Below, piece after piece: positions 8,981 to 15,837 of a stretch of DNA of 64,000 nucleotides. Under the pieces are notes generated by a model. The model was not told the origin of the DNA, made no database searches, and saw only the letters and a program-made list of their open reading frames with translations. The stretch is from positions 186,001 to 250,000 of the forward strand of contig JAGCZH010000006.1 of NCBI GenBank assembly GCA_017960475.1, in the 5' to 3' direction. Numbering within the stretch: position 1 is the first letter of the stretch; each line of letters opens with the position of its first letter. The position numbers and the translations under genes are program-made. The DNA is from Bacteroidales bacterium. GTDB taxonomy: Bacteria > Bacteroidota > Bacteroidia > Bacteroidales > P3.

Positions 8981-9075
8981 GTCTTATTTGTTTTTGTGGT
9001 AAAATTTCTTGAGTGCTTCAATGAAAGTATCAACATACTCTTGGACTTTGCGGGCAGAGCAGCAAGTTACACTTA

Positions 9076-9960
9076 CTAATCTTCGATTACATGATATGAC
9101 TTCAACACAAATGTTTTCCCTACCTTTGATACCTCAAAATGAATCTCCAACTTTGGATCTAGCAAATACGTAACATCATATTTATTTTCTCCAACCGTTG
9201 TACATTGTTTGTCAACCAATTTGTAGTTCTTAGCCAGCACTTCATCGCGACAACTCGAAACAATATAGTGCACGGCTTTTTCAATAACTGTCCATTGCAT
9301 ATTTTTAATGCCCAGAACGAACCAATCGTATTGAAATGCATCGACACATTTCCAATAATCGAAACCTATTTTATAATTCTCAGTATCATATAGTTCTGTA
9401 CAATTGTAATTATCATGATAATTCTTAACTATTTCAGAAAAAAGACCTGACTGTTCCATTTCATCTTTAGCAATACCATAACTCTTGTAAGTCGCTTGTG
9501 ACAAAATATAGTTAAAAAACTTTTCTTTTGTCCAATGATAGGAAGAAAACACATTAAAATCTATTGTATCATTCGAAATGACCCCATCTGATTTGATTTG
9601 TATTAGTTGCAAAATGGTATCAAGAATTCTATCTGAGTCTACATCATTGTCAGGTCTATAATACTTCCAAAAGTCCCCTTTCCCACCACTATTTGGATAA
9701 ACATGAGCGAATTCGTCTGATAAATAAACTTTATAAAAATATATTTGTTTTTCGCCCAGAATTGAATTCAAATAATATCTCAATTCGGGTTCAAAACTAT
9801 CTTTAAACATCAGAATCTTGTTCTTGATAAGGAAATCTGACAGTTTGCTGTCAGATAGAACTTTTTCTGAAACATAATTGAGGGCTTTCTTCTCATCACT
9901 GCATGAAACCAAACCAAATAGTGCAATTGCAGCGAATACAATAATCTTTATAGTTTTCAT
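9076..9960 (-). CDS. Putative lipoprotein of unknown function
   Basis: A 294-residue exported protein. The N-terminus MKTIKIIVFAAIALFGLVSC has a clear lipobox (LVSC, Cys20), so it should be lipid-anchored in the periplasm or outer membrane. The rest is rich in Lys, Tyr, Asp and Asn with no recognised motif. The C-terminal part (YDVTYLLDPKLEIHFEVSKV) has a beta-rich pattern like the neighbouring membrane-anchored protein. It starts 12 bases after the stop of the P-loop gene and probably shares its transcript. GC is low: one 60-base line inside the gene (9421-9480) has 18 G/C. Confidence 0.75.
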   Translation of the reverse strand: MKTIKIIVFAAIALFGLVSCSDEKKALNYVSEKVLSDSKLSDFLIKNKILMFKDSFEPELRYYLNSILGEKQIYFYKVYLSDEFAHVYPNSGGKGDFWKYYRPDNDVDSDRILDTILQLIQIKSDGVISNDTIDFNVFSSYHWTKEKFFNYILSQATYKSYGIAKDEMEQSGLFSEIVKNYHDNYNCTELYDTENYKIGFDYWKCVDAFQYDWFVLGIKNMQWTVIEKAVHYIVSSCRDEVLAKNYKLVDKQCTTVGENKYDVTYLLDPKLEIHFEVSKVGKTFVLKSYHVIED

Positions 9961-9972
9961 ATCGGTACTGTT

Positions 9973-10398
9973 TTAAATAATGTCAATTATGTATTTTGAA
10001 ATACACTCTGCATTTTTCTCAGCGAAATACGAGTATTGCTTTTCCGCTGCTTGTGTCTTGTCGTAAAAATAAAAGGGGGAAATCCAAACAACAGTGTAAC
10101 CGTATTTATTAGCTATTTCTGTAACATTGTCAACAGTGTCGCCTCTGGAGCGTGAGGCTGTCACGATAATGTCAAGATTACACTTGGCGAGTTCTTCGAC
10201 ATCTTCTCTTTGAGTGGAACCAGGGTCTCCTTGACTTGCAAATCCGATAGACTTATTTCCAAAGTTTACAGTACTTACAAAATCGTGATCCGCATTAATT
10301 ACGTTTTTGTTTCCACCAAGCTTTAGAAAGAGATTTCTAATGGTACTTGTTTTGCCACAATTAGCAGAAGTATAAAGACAGATAATTGTTTTACTCAT
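9973..10398 (-). CDS. Small P-loop NTPase-like protein
   Basis: A 141-residue cytosolic protein. The N-terminus IICLYTSANCGKTSTIRNLF looks like a Walker A loop, with Thr where the consensus has Ala/Gly. NADHDFVSTVNFGNKSIGFA and DIIVTASRSRGDTVDNV follow, fitting a minimal P-loop fold with a hydrophobic strand ending in Thr-Ala-Ser-Arg near residue 80. It is about half the size of usual ATPases. As first gene of the AT-rich minus-strand cassette it could be its energy or switch component, but the partner is unknown. The start ATG at 10398 lies just before a T-rich tract; no clear promoter is visible. Confidence 0.7.
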   Translation of the reverse strand: MSKTIICLYTSANCGKTSTIRNLFLKLGGNKNVINADHDFVSTVNFGNKSIGFASQGDPGSTQREDVEELAKCNLDIIVTASRSRGDTVDNVTEIANKYGYTVVWISPFYFYDKTQAAEKQYSYFAEKNAECISKYIIDII

Positions 10399-10696
10399 AA
10401 TTTTTTTGTCCTTTACGTCTTTTATTAACTATATGATTATTAAATTTTACAAGCCAGTGTTTGAATAATGGACACAAAGAAAGGCGCAAATGCATCTCGT
10501 TGATTTCCCTTATTCACATAATAGGTGCTGGTGGAACCCATGGAACAAATAAGGTACGAAATGATTCACGCCACTGCATGAACCCTCCGCATCCCATTCC
10601 CGTTCCATATAAGTTACCAGCTTTATTATGTGGGAACAAGAGCGTCAGCTCAATATGTTATCTTTTCTATATTTGCCTGCTACATAAGCATCGGTT
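10399..10696. other. Intergenic block containing a hairpin-like element
   Basis: These 298 bases separate the P-loop cassette from the DUF3791/DUF3990 module. The middle part (about 10460-10680) is much less AT-rich than its left flank and has several short open frames on both strands, none with a convincing start. It contains the imperfect inverted repeat annotated at 10515-10632. Confidence 0.5.
10515..10632. repeat. Imperfect long inverted repeat (hairpin or MITE-like element)
   Basis: The left arm 10515-10546 (CACATAATA ... GCTGGT ... ATGGAAC) is mirrored by the right arm 10602-10632, whose reverse complement also reads CACATAATA ... GCTGGT ... ATGGAAC. The arms are about 32 bases, interrupted by mismatches, around a 55-base centre. 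No transposase is nearby. Confidence 0.55.
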
Positions 10697-10978
10697 TTAA
10701 GTTGTTGTTTTTATCTCTTTATTCAACAGTTCATATAGATAAGCAGGGCTTTGCACGTACAACTCACCCTCTTCGTCTTGCAACAATTCCATCAGAGGGG
10801 AGTTATACACTTTCTCCATCGCCTGCTCGATGCTGCAACCAGTGTCTTCTATCACATATCGCACCAACTCACTCAACGCATAGTCGGTAAGGTAGGTGGC
10901 AATCTGGTGATGTGTGGGCTGATTTCTCACTGTCTTTATTTCTTCTTTCATGGTATTCGGTTCCCCTTGAGAGGTCAT
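10697..10978 (-). CDS. Small helical protein, third gene of the DUF3791/DUF3990 module
   Basis: A 93-residue acidic, helix-rich protein (IATYLTDYALSELVRYVIED, then EQAMEKVYNSPLMELLQDEE, ending in SPAYLYELLNKE). Small proteins of this kind often sit next to DUF3990 genes. Its pattern, an alternating helical body with a late Tyr-Glu-Leu motif, resembles DUF3791 without being clearly the same. The ATG at 10978 overlaps the stop of the DUF3990 gene as ATGA, so the two are translationally coupled. It could be a second immunity or antitoxin-like subunit; this is inference. Confidence 0.75.
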   Translation of the reverse strand: MTSQGEPNTMKEEIKTVRNQPTHHQIATYLTDYALSELVRYVIEDTGCSIEQAMEKVYNSPLMELLQDEEGELYVQSPAYLYELLNKEIKTTT

Positions 10979-11463
10979 ACGGCTTCAACACTTGTTTTAT
11001 GGAGATATTGAAGAGCCTTCTCCGTTCCAAAATAGTACTGCTGGTCGAGGTATTTGTCTTGTAACAGTTGGGCAGCTTGCTCAGGAGAATATATGCCCTC
11101 GCGATAGTTGGTCAACTGAAGCACCACTCCGTCGTTTGCAATCGGCCCGATGACAATATCGTAGTCGTGAATGGCATTTACATTTTTTCGGTCACGGTTG
11201 GCATCCACAAACAACAACCACTCCACCGAGGCATTTTCGGGGAAATGCTTAATCTTTAATTCTGATGACAATGCTGATTCATCAAAATCATATGTTATTA
11301 GCGTCGCTGTTCCTCCAAAAAGACGTGCCCTTTTCTGTGCCATACGTAAAGCCGTCGTCCTATCGGGGGTGGCATAAAATCCTTTGCCGAAGTCTTTGTG
11401 TCGTAGTCCTCGGTCGAGGTCAATGGTCTCTATGTCAGTATTTGTGCCGTGATACAGTTTCAT
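10975..11463 (-). CDS. DUF3990 protein, predicted ADP-ribosyltransferase-fold toxin or effector
   Basis: A 162-residue protein beginning MKLYHGTNTDIETIDLDRGL, followed by KDFGKGFYATPDRTTALRMA. The pattern YHGT ... GFYAT is the core of DUF3990 and is reminiscent of the His and Tyr positions of the H-Y-E group of ADP-ribosyltransferase folds; a third acidic residue may be the Glu of GTEKALQYL. ATG at 11463 overlaps the upstream DUF3791 stop by ATGA and gives the exact domain start; an in-frame ATG at 11490 would add nine residues inside the upstream gene. Flanked on both sides by small helical proteins in a coupled three-gene unit, it looks like the effector of a toxin-antitoxin-type system. 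Enzyme activity is inference. Confidence 0.85.
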   Translation of the reverse strand: MKLYHGTNTDIETIDLDRGLRHKDFGKGFYATPDRTTALRMAQKRARLFGGTATLITYDFDESALSSELKIKHFPENASVEWLLFVDANRDRKNVNAIHDYDIVIGPIANDGVVLQLTNYREGIYSPEQAAQLLQDKYLDQQYYFGTEKALQYLHKTSVEAV

Positions 11464-11675
11464 GCAAGAGCCCCTCCATTCTTTTGGCAAATAATGAGCA
11501 GATCATCAATTGTTTCATCCATTGACTGCAAGTGTTCGACATCGTAGAACTCAATCAGGAACGCCAATCCTTGATACTTGTGCAAATAGTTGAACGCCGC
11601 CTGTCGCGTCATTGCGAAACGCTGTCCAAAAGCCTGCACCGCAGCCGTCAGAAAAGGTATCTCATACTTGCTCAT
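11460..11675 (-). CDS. DUF3791 protein, putative antitoxin-like partner
   Basis: A 71-residue protein (ITAAVQAFGQRFAMTRQAAF-like helices and AFLIEFYDVEHLQSMDETID) matching the DUF3791 pattern, in which a hydrophobic helix is followed by FL..FYD..H..S....IDDL. DUF3791 genes typically precede DUF3990 genes. It is the first gene of the coupled module, starting 28 bases downstream of a -7 box, with a palindrome over the -33 region that could let the module repress itself. No obvious DNA-binding motif is visible in the protein. Confidence 0.85.
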   Translation of the reverse strand: MSKYEIPFLTAAVQAFGQRFAMTRQAAFNYLHKYQGLAFLIEFYDVEHLQSMDETIDDLLIICQKNGGALA

Positions 11676-11703
11676 AGACGTTTTTGCTCTATGTTACAAT
11701 TTG

Positions 11704-11711
11704 CAAAGATA
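11704..11711 (-). promoter_or_regulatory. -7 box of the DUF3791/DUF3990 operon
   Basis: The minus strand reads TATCTTTG, an exact match. TTTTGAC, which acts as the -33 element, lies 20 bases upstream and is one arm of the palindrome at 11719-11737. Confidence 0.7.
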
Positions 11712-11718
11712 CACACTT

Positions 11719-11737
11719 ATTTTGACTTGGTCAAAAT
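11719..11737. promoter_or_regulatory. Candidate operator, perfect palindrome ATTTTGAC-TTG-GTCAAAAT
   Basis: The two 8-bp arms are exact inverted repeats with a 3-nt centre. The site covers the -33 region of the minus-strand promoter and lies between two divergent promoters, as expected of an autoregulatory site. The binding protein is unknown. Confidence 0.6.
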
Positions 11738-11774
11738 TATTTTCTCCGAGGTACGATGTCTCAGAAAAAAAACG

Positions 11775-11782
11775 TACTTTTG
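11775..11782 (+). promoter_or_regulatory. -7 box for the 11793-15253 unit
   Basis: TACTTTTG matches TAnnTTTG. The ATG of the small leader ORF begins 10 bases after the end of the box, so the transcript would have almost no 5' untranslated region before it. Confidence 0.6.
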
Positions 11783-11792
11783 CAAACTAATA

Positions 11793-11873
11793 ATGAGAAA
11801 GAAATCACATAAAACACTCCTATATCGCATTGCTTATTACAACGAAGTGTTAAAAACAACAGGAATAATATGA
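11793..11873 (+). CDS. 26-residue leader ORF coupled to the following gene
   Basis: An ATG at 11793 opens a 26-codon frame (MRKKSHKTLLYRI..., basic at first, then hydrophobic and polar) that ends in TGA at 11871-11873, forming an ATGA overlap with the next start at 11870. It begins right behind a -7 box. It may be a leader that drives translation of the downstream gene or a true small protein. Coupling and promoter position are seen directly; function is unknown. Confidence 0.45.
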   Translation: MRKKSHKTLLYRIAYYNEVLKTTGII

Positions 11874-12883
11874 AAGCGAGAAATTTTGCACTATGCGTGT
11901 TGCTGATTCTTGCAACTGACATATCTGCCCAGATGTGCTTTACGCCAGCAAACAACCCTAGAAAGTCATTTGTCGAATTTCTTTATGCCCTTGTCGAGAA
12001 TAACGGGAATTTTGGATGGCCTGATTATTACATTTGTTCGCCAGCGTTCGACACATCATACGCATTGACAGTGGAGCGGGAACAATTGGTTTGTAAAAAG
12101 ATTGTCGATGCCCAATGGAGTGAGCAAAAGGATCTGCCCAAATACAAGACAGCCCGTTGGGTGCTGCCAATCAGCGGGAACAAGATTATAGTATTGAAAG
12201 ATTTACTTGATGCCGCGACAATTACAGCCAACTACTTTTCATACTCCATAGGCACTGACGGTGTAATGTACTACCTTGGCTCCTGGGGACGTTTGGTCAG
12301 TGTCTGGTATCCAAATAAGGGTTCCCTGCCCTATCGCACCGTAAAAGCGTTGGATACAGTGTGCCTTGCCGTTACATCGGGCGACACATCACTGTTGAAC
12401 AAACAGTTGGAGGTATGCAAAGAGTTGACAGGGGAATTCCGTCTGCAATATCCGCTGTCGTACTTTTATCCGACAGTCTGGAAATTTAGAGATGAGCCCA
12501 ATGTGTTTTCTGTAAAGCTAAGTTGCAACTATGGTAGATTGACAGTGAAACAGTTAGTTGAGTCGATGGCATCCTTCAAGGATTTCCATTACGATGTCGG
12601 ACCTCTTGGCGACACAATGGCAGTATGGCGGCGAGAGCTGTTTCTGAACGGATACAATAATAGCATCAAGGTTTTTCTAAGCGACACCTCTGGCATGCGC
12701 TGTCGTAAGGACATCGACGGCGGTGTCACAATGCTCTTACCAAAGGAGAGACTTGACAGGCAGGTCCTGTTTGCCTCTACACTTTTGTCCGAAGGATACT
12801 ATGAGTTGTCACCGGAAGGACAATGGATTGCCATTCCCGAAAAGCGATACAAATGGTGGCCTGGTTTTCTTTCCTTTTTCTAG
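11870..12883 (+). CDS. Secreted protein of unknown function
   Basis: A 337-residue exported protein. Residues 1-20 form a signal peptide (ARNFALCVLLILATDISAQM). The mature part contains WPDYYICSPAFDTSYALTVE and later YPTVWKFRDEPNVFSVKLSC, a mixed alpha/beta pattern I do not recognise. The C-terminus YKWWPGFLSFF is aromatic. The start overlaps the leader ORF and the stop is 9 bases before the next gene, so it is probably co-transcribed with the large membrane-anchored protein downstream; the pair may work together at the envelope. Confidence 0.7.
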   Translation: MKARNFALCVLLILATDISAQMCFTPANNPRKSFVEFLYALVENNGNFGWPDYYICSPAFDTSYALTVEREQLVCKKIVDAQWSEQKDLPKYKTARWVLPISGNKIIVLKDLLDAATITANYFSYSIGTDGVMYYLGSWGRLVSVWYPNKGSLPYRTVKALDTVCLAVTSGDTSLLNKQLEVCKELTGEFRLQYPLSYFYPTVWKFRDEPNVFSVKLSCNYGRLTVKQLVESMASFKDFHYDVGPLGDTMAVWRRELFLNGYNNSIKVFLSDTSGMRCRKDIDGGVTMLLPKERLDRQVLFASTLLSEGYYELSPEGQWIAIPEKRYKWWPGFLSFF

Positions 12884-12892
12884 TGATCTGAA

Positions 12893-15253
12893 ATGACGCC
12901 AAAAACACATAAACTGATACTCTGGCTAATTGCTATTGTAGCAATTGGCGCAGTCGCTCTGTTTGTGATGACACAAACATCTATGGGGGAGAGTGTGAAA
13001 AGGACTAGTGCGAAAGTGTTCGATCACGAGTATATCCCGAACCAAAATGTGAATATCGACAGTTGCAGGGCAGCATTGGCGGCAGACTCTATTCATAAGG
13101 ATTTCCGTAAGAAATTCCGTTTCCATTATCAAGGTATCGGGATGGCGTCGTTTGCCGACAGCAGCCGTATGATTCTAATCTCCGACTTGCCTCCGCATTT
13201 TGAGACGGACTCCATCGCACCAATCTTCGCCAAATTCACCCATCAAACGGAACTGCGCAAACACCCCATCGGATACGACGGCTACACCACCGACATGATT
13301 ATTCTGCTCGGCAACGCCACTCAGGAGAACTGCGACAGGCTGGTGAAACGGTTGAACAAAGAACTATTCTTCAGCGACTACAAACCCGTGGTGATGACGC
13401 TGCCAGACGATGAGAAAAGACAATATTTCACCAAAGAGAATATCGACTATCAGATAACGCTCGAAGAGTTCAACACATGGTTCATGGAAGAGGGTGAAGG
13501 CTTCATACATCTAAACGATACTGCAACAGTACTGACGATCTCCGATATTTTCGCAAAACAGGCACGTGGCGTCTACTTCAGCCAGCAGCCGGGATTCGTG
13601 GCTTGGGCCGTGGCTAAAAACACCGATATCGCTCCTCAAATCGGAGAGATACGTCAGTTTACACTTGACGCAGACCTAATTCTCGGAGCTTTGGCAGACA
13701 GCAGCACACTAGTAATCATCGGCCGCGAGCGTCAATCACCGCTCTACGAACTGCCGCCGCTACAGATAGAGAGCATTCTGTTGTTAGCCGCAACCACAGA
13801 GAAGGAACTATCGCAAAGTCTTGACATCAATGACCTGATGGCCGGCAAAATGGTTAATGGCCGCGACTGGTGCCCTACCTACCTGAGCCGCGAGCTGGAG
13901 AACACCGAATTCGGCGACTTGATGACCATCACCGACGTGTTGCTGAAAGACTGGTCGGAACGTGGCACTATTCAAGAGAGCCATTATCGCTACCCCAAGC
14001 CTGGATACTACCCCTTCGACCGTCCGCTGTTCCGCAAACTTAGCTTGGACGAACTCGTATACAACTGGAACACCGCAGGCGCAATGTACGCAATCGATAA
14101 TGTTGAATTTAGAAATACGAATTTTGAAGAGTCTGACACATCAAATTCAAAATTCAAAATTCAGAATTCTAAATTAAAATACACCATTTATACGCTTGGG
14201 CGCACTGGCTCGTTGCCTGTCAGCTACTTCAACTCCCAGGAACGCAGCCAGTCGATAGGCTACCGCTACGAGAGTCAGGCTTACCACTATTTTGCCACCC
14301 TCGGCAACACCGATCTCGCCAGAGTGGTACAATACACCGCGCTATATCAACTCTTTATCGACAACAACATCAGTTATTCGGGAAACACATACTCTTCTTT
14401 CCCAAAGAACAAACCCTTCCTGCTCTACAAACCCACACTAGAGTTTCTCGACACAATTCGTCATTTGAGCACAGAACAGATAGCATCGCTCTCCGACAGC
14501 ATCGCTCAGCGCAATTTCCGCGACTATCAGAAAGAGCAAGTCGACAAACAGCTGCGCGACAACGAGCAGAAACACAACATGGCGTACAGCGATGAGAAGA
14601 TAGACCTTATCTATCACGATGTGCACCTCAACACCCAGACGGGCATCAGCCGCGCCATCAACGAAGTGAAAAACATGCTCAACGGTCTCTCAGAAGAGCA
14701 GTACAAACAGCTGGCTCGCTACCTCTCCTACCCTCGCGGTGTAATAATCCGAGACCGTGAAAGTTATAACACCCTACTTCGTGGCCGACGGGTCAACCAG
14801 CTAATGCGCATGGTTGGCAAAAACAATCTCGACCTTATCGGAATGGATCTCGCCAAGGTCAAGAACTATTTCGCTTCCAATCTGTCAAACAATTCAGGTC
14901 GCTATCTGAAAACATCGTCGCTGATAATAACTTTCAACGACATGCTGACCACAGGAGGACACAATCTTTCGTCACGCATTAGCCGTGTGAACTCGATGAC
15001 CAACTACAAACGATCACGTGGCAACTATACCCCTACCAACTACGATAAGCCCGCATCCACCGAACCTGTGACGACAAAAACAACTCCTTCGTCGGCAAAA
15101 CCAACAGGAAACAAGCCCGCTGCAAAACACCCTACAAAGCAATCCAGCGCCAATTCAAGCAACAAGACACAAAAAACATCACACAACAACGCTTCCGTGC
15201 GCTCACGCAATGCTGTAATTTCCACAGCGCCACGTAAAACAAGGGGTCTCTGA
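12893..15253 (+). CDS. Large membrane-anchored protein of unknown function with an internal heptamer-repeat insert
   Basis: A 786-residue protein with one N-terminal membrane segment (about 8-26, LILWLIAIVAIGAVALFVMT) and a large presumably periplasmic body. Recognisable traits are MILISDLPPHFE near 90, a Gln/Glu/Lys-rich helical stretch (about 525-570) and a low-complexity Thr/Ser/Lys/Pro/Asn tail (about 710-786) that could bind cell wall. Residues about 416-430 (SNSKFKIQNSKLKY) are encoded by the AAATTCA heptamer repeat otherwise seen between genes; the neighbouring sequence reads on in frame. Such an insert would probably form a surface loop. The family is not recognised. Nine bases separate it from the upstream secreted protein gene. 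Confidence 0.75.
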   Translation: MTPKTHKLILWLIAIVAIGAVALFVMTQTSMGESVKRTSAKVFDHEYIPNQNVNIDSCRAALAADSIHKDFRKKFRFHYQGIGMASFADSSRMILISDLPPHFETDSIAPIFAKFTHQTELRKHPIGYDGYTTDMIILLGNATQENCDRLVKRLNKELFFSDYKPVVMTLPDDEKRQYFTKENIDYQITLEEFNTWFMEEGEGFIHLNDTATVLTISDIFAKQARGVYFSQQPGFVAWAVAKNTDIAPQIGEIRQFTLDADLILGALADSSTLVIIGRERQSPLYELPPLQIESILLLAATTEKELSQSLDINDLMAGKMVNGRDWCPTYLSRELENTEFGDLMTITDVLLKDWSERGTIQESHYRYPKPGYYPFDRPLFRKLSLDELVYNWNTAGAMYAIDNVEFRNTNFEESDTSNSKFKIQNSKLKYTIYTLGRTGSLPVSYFNSQERSQSIGYRYESQAYHYFATLGNTDLARVVQYTALYQLFIDNNISYSGNTYSSFPKNKPFLLYKPTLEFLDTIRHLSTEQIASLSDSIAQRNFRDYQKEQVDKQLRDNEQKHNMAYSDEKIDLIYHDVHLNTQTGISRAINEVKNMLNGLSEEQYKQLARYLSYPRGVIIRDRESYNTLLRGRRVNQLMRMVGKNNLDLIGMDLAKVKNYFASNLSNNSGRYLKTSSLIITFNDMLTTGGHNLSSRISRVNSMTNYKRSRGNYTPTNYDKPASTEPVTTKTTPSSAKPTGNKPAAKHPTKQSSANSSNKTQKTSHNNASVRSRNAVISTAPRKTRGL
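14143..14177 (+). repeat. Intragenic AAATTCA heptamer repeat
   Basis: Three perfect AAATTCA units (14143-14163) are followed by two degenerate ones (GAATTCT, AAATTAA). This is the same repeat type as at 103-178 and 1445-1490, but here it lies inside an open reading frame. Seven is not a multiple of three, so gain or loss of one unit would shift the frame. Confidence 0.75.
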
Positions 15254-15275
15254 ACTGTAAACAGAGACCCCTTGT
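15239..15275. terminator. Strong hairpin overlapping a stop codon
   Basis: ACAAGGGGTCTCTG (15239-15252) pairs perfectly with CAGAGACCCCTTGT (15262-15275), a 14-bp stem with a 9-nt loop. The TGA stop of the large membrane protein gene (15251-15253) lies at the inner end of the left arm. There is no T-run, but it stands between convergent genes and probably acts in both directions. Confidence 0.65.
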
Positions 15276-15303
15276 GTAGCCACGAACGCTATGTGTGATT
15301 CTG

Positions 15304-15708
15304 TTATTTGTGCTCCTTGTAGTAATTCAACCCAAGACGTACATTCTCTATGACTGCATTGGAGGAGTAGGTGGCTCCAGCAATGACATCAACGTTGCTG
15401 TTCAAGGCCTCGTCGACACTCTTGCCATTCCATTTGTCCAACAAGCCACCATTGACAACACGTTTAAAGAATCCTGGTGTCTCACTGTTTTCGAGTGCCT
15501 CTACTTTTTTGACAATATCTTTCTCAATGGTAATCACCAAAGGAGTAGGCCCGTTATAGCCTTTCACCTCCTGTGACAAAGAGGTGGTGTTTACAGTGTA
15601 GACGCCTTTTTTCTTGGACATAATTCCATCGTCTGTGGCGCAACTTAACGAGACCGCGGCGACAACTGTAATCGCCACAATCATAATTGTTTTTATCTTT
15701 TTTGACAT
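15304..15708 (-). CDS. FMN-binding domain lipoprotein
   Basis: A 134-residue exported protein. The N-terminal segment ends in VSLSC (Cys23), a lipobox. The remaining 110 residues form one FMN_bind domain: KDIVKKVEALENSETPGF and the C-terminal VDVIAGATYSSNAVIENVRL. In this family the Thr of the (S/D)GAT(Y/S)S motif, here GATYSS, takes covalent FMN from an ApbE-type transferase; that residue is present. NqrC/RnfG subunits have the same domain, but this protein is shorter and stands alone, so it is probably a periplasmic electron carrier. No redox partner is next to it. Confidence 0.85.
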   Translation of the reverse strand: MSKKIKTIMIVAITVVAAVSLSCATDDGIMSKKKGVYTVNTTSLSQEVKGYNGPTPLVITIEKDIVKKVEALENSETPGFFKRVVNGGLLDKWNGKSVDEALNSNVDVIAGATYSSNAVIENVRLGLNYYKEHK

Positions 15709-15837
15709 ATACTAATGGTTTTTATTTCAATTACCTTAATTAATCTTTTACGAGGAATAACTAACAATATGGTTTTTTATTACTTTCTTTGAAATAAAAA
15801 TGAAGATTGGGACGTCATCTCATCCTCATATTCACAT

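Noticed and set aside
8981-9075. Open frame on the minus strand between the lipoprotein and the membrane-anchored protein, ending three bases before the next ATG (…VQEYVDTFIEALKKF…)
   Set aside because: The peptide looks helical and protein-like, but it has no ATG, GTG or usable TTG start and no upstream coupling. It could be an eroded gene end; not strong enough to list.
11532-11873. Plus-strand open frame of 113 codons covering the promoter region
   Set aside because: Most of it is antisense to the DUF3791 gene and runs through two promoters and the palindrome. Only the last 26 codons (from 11793) behind the -7 box are kept as a possible leader ORF.
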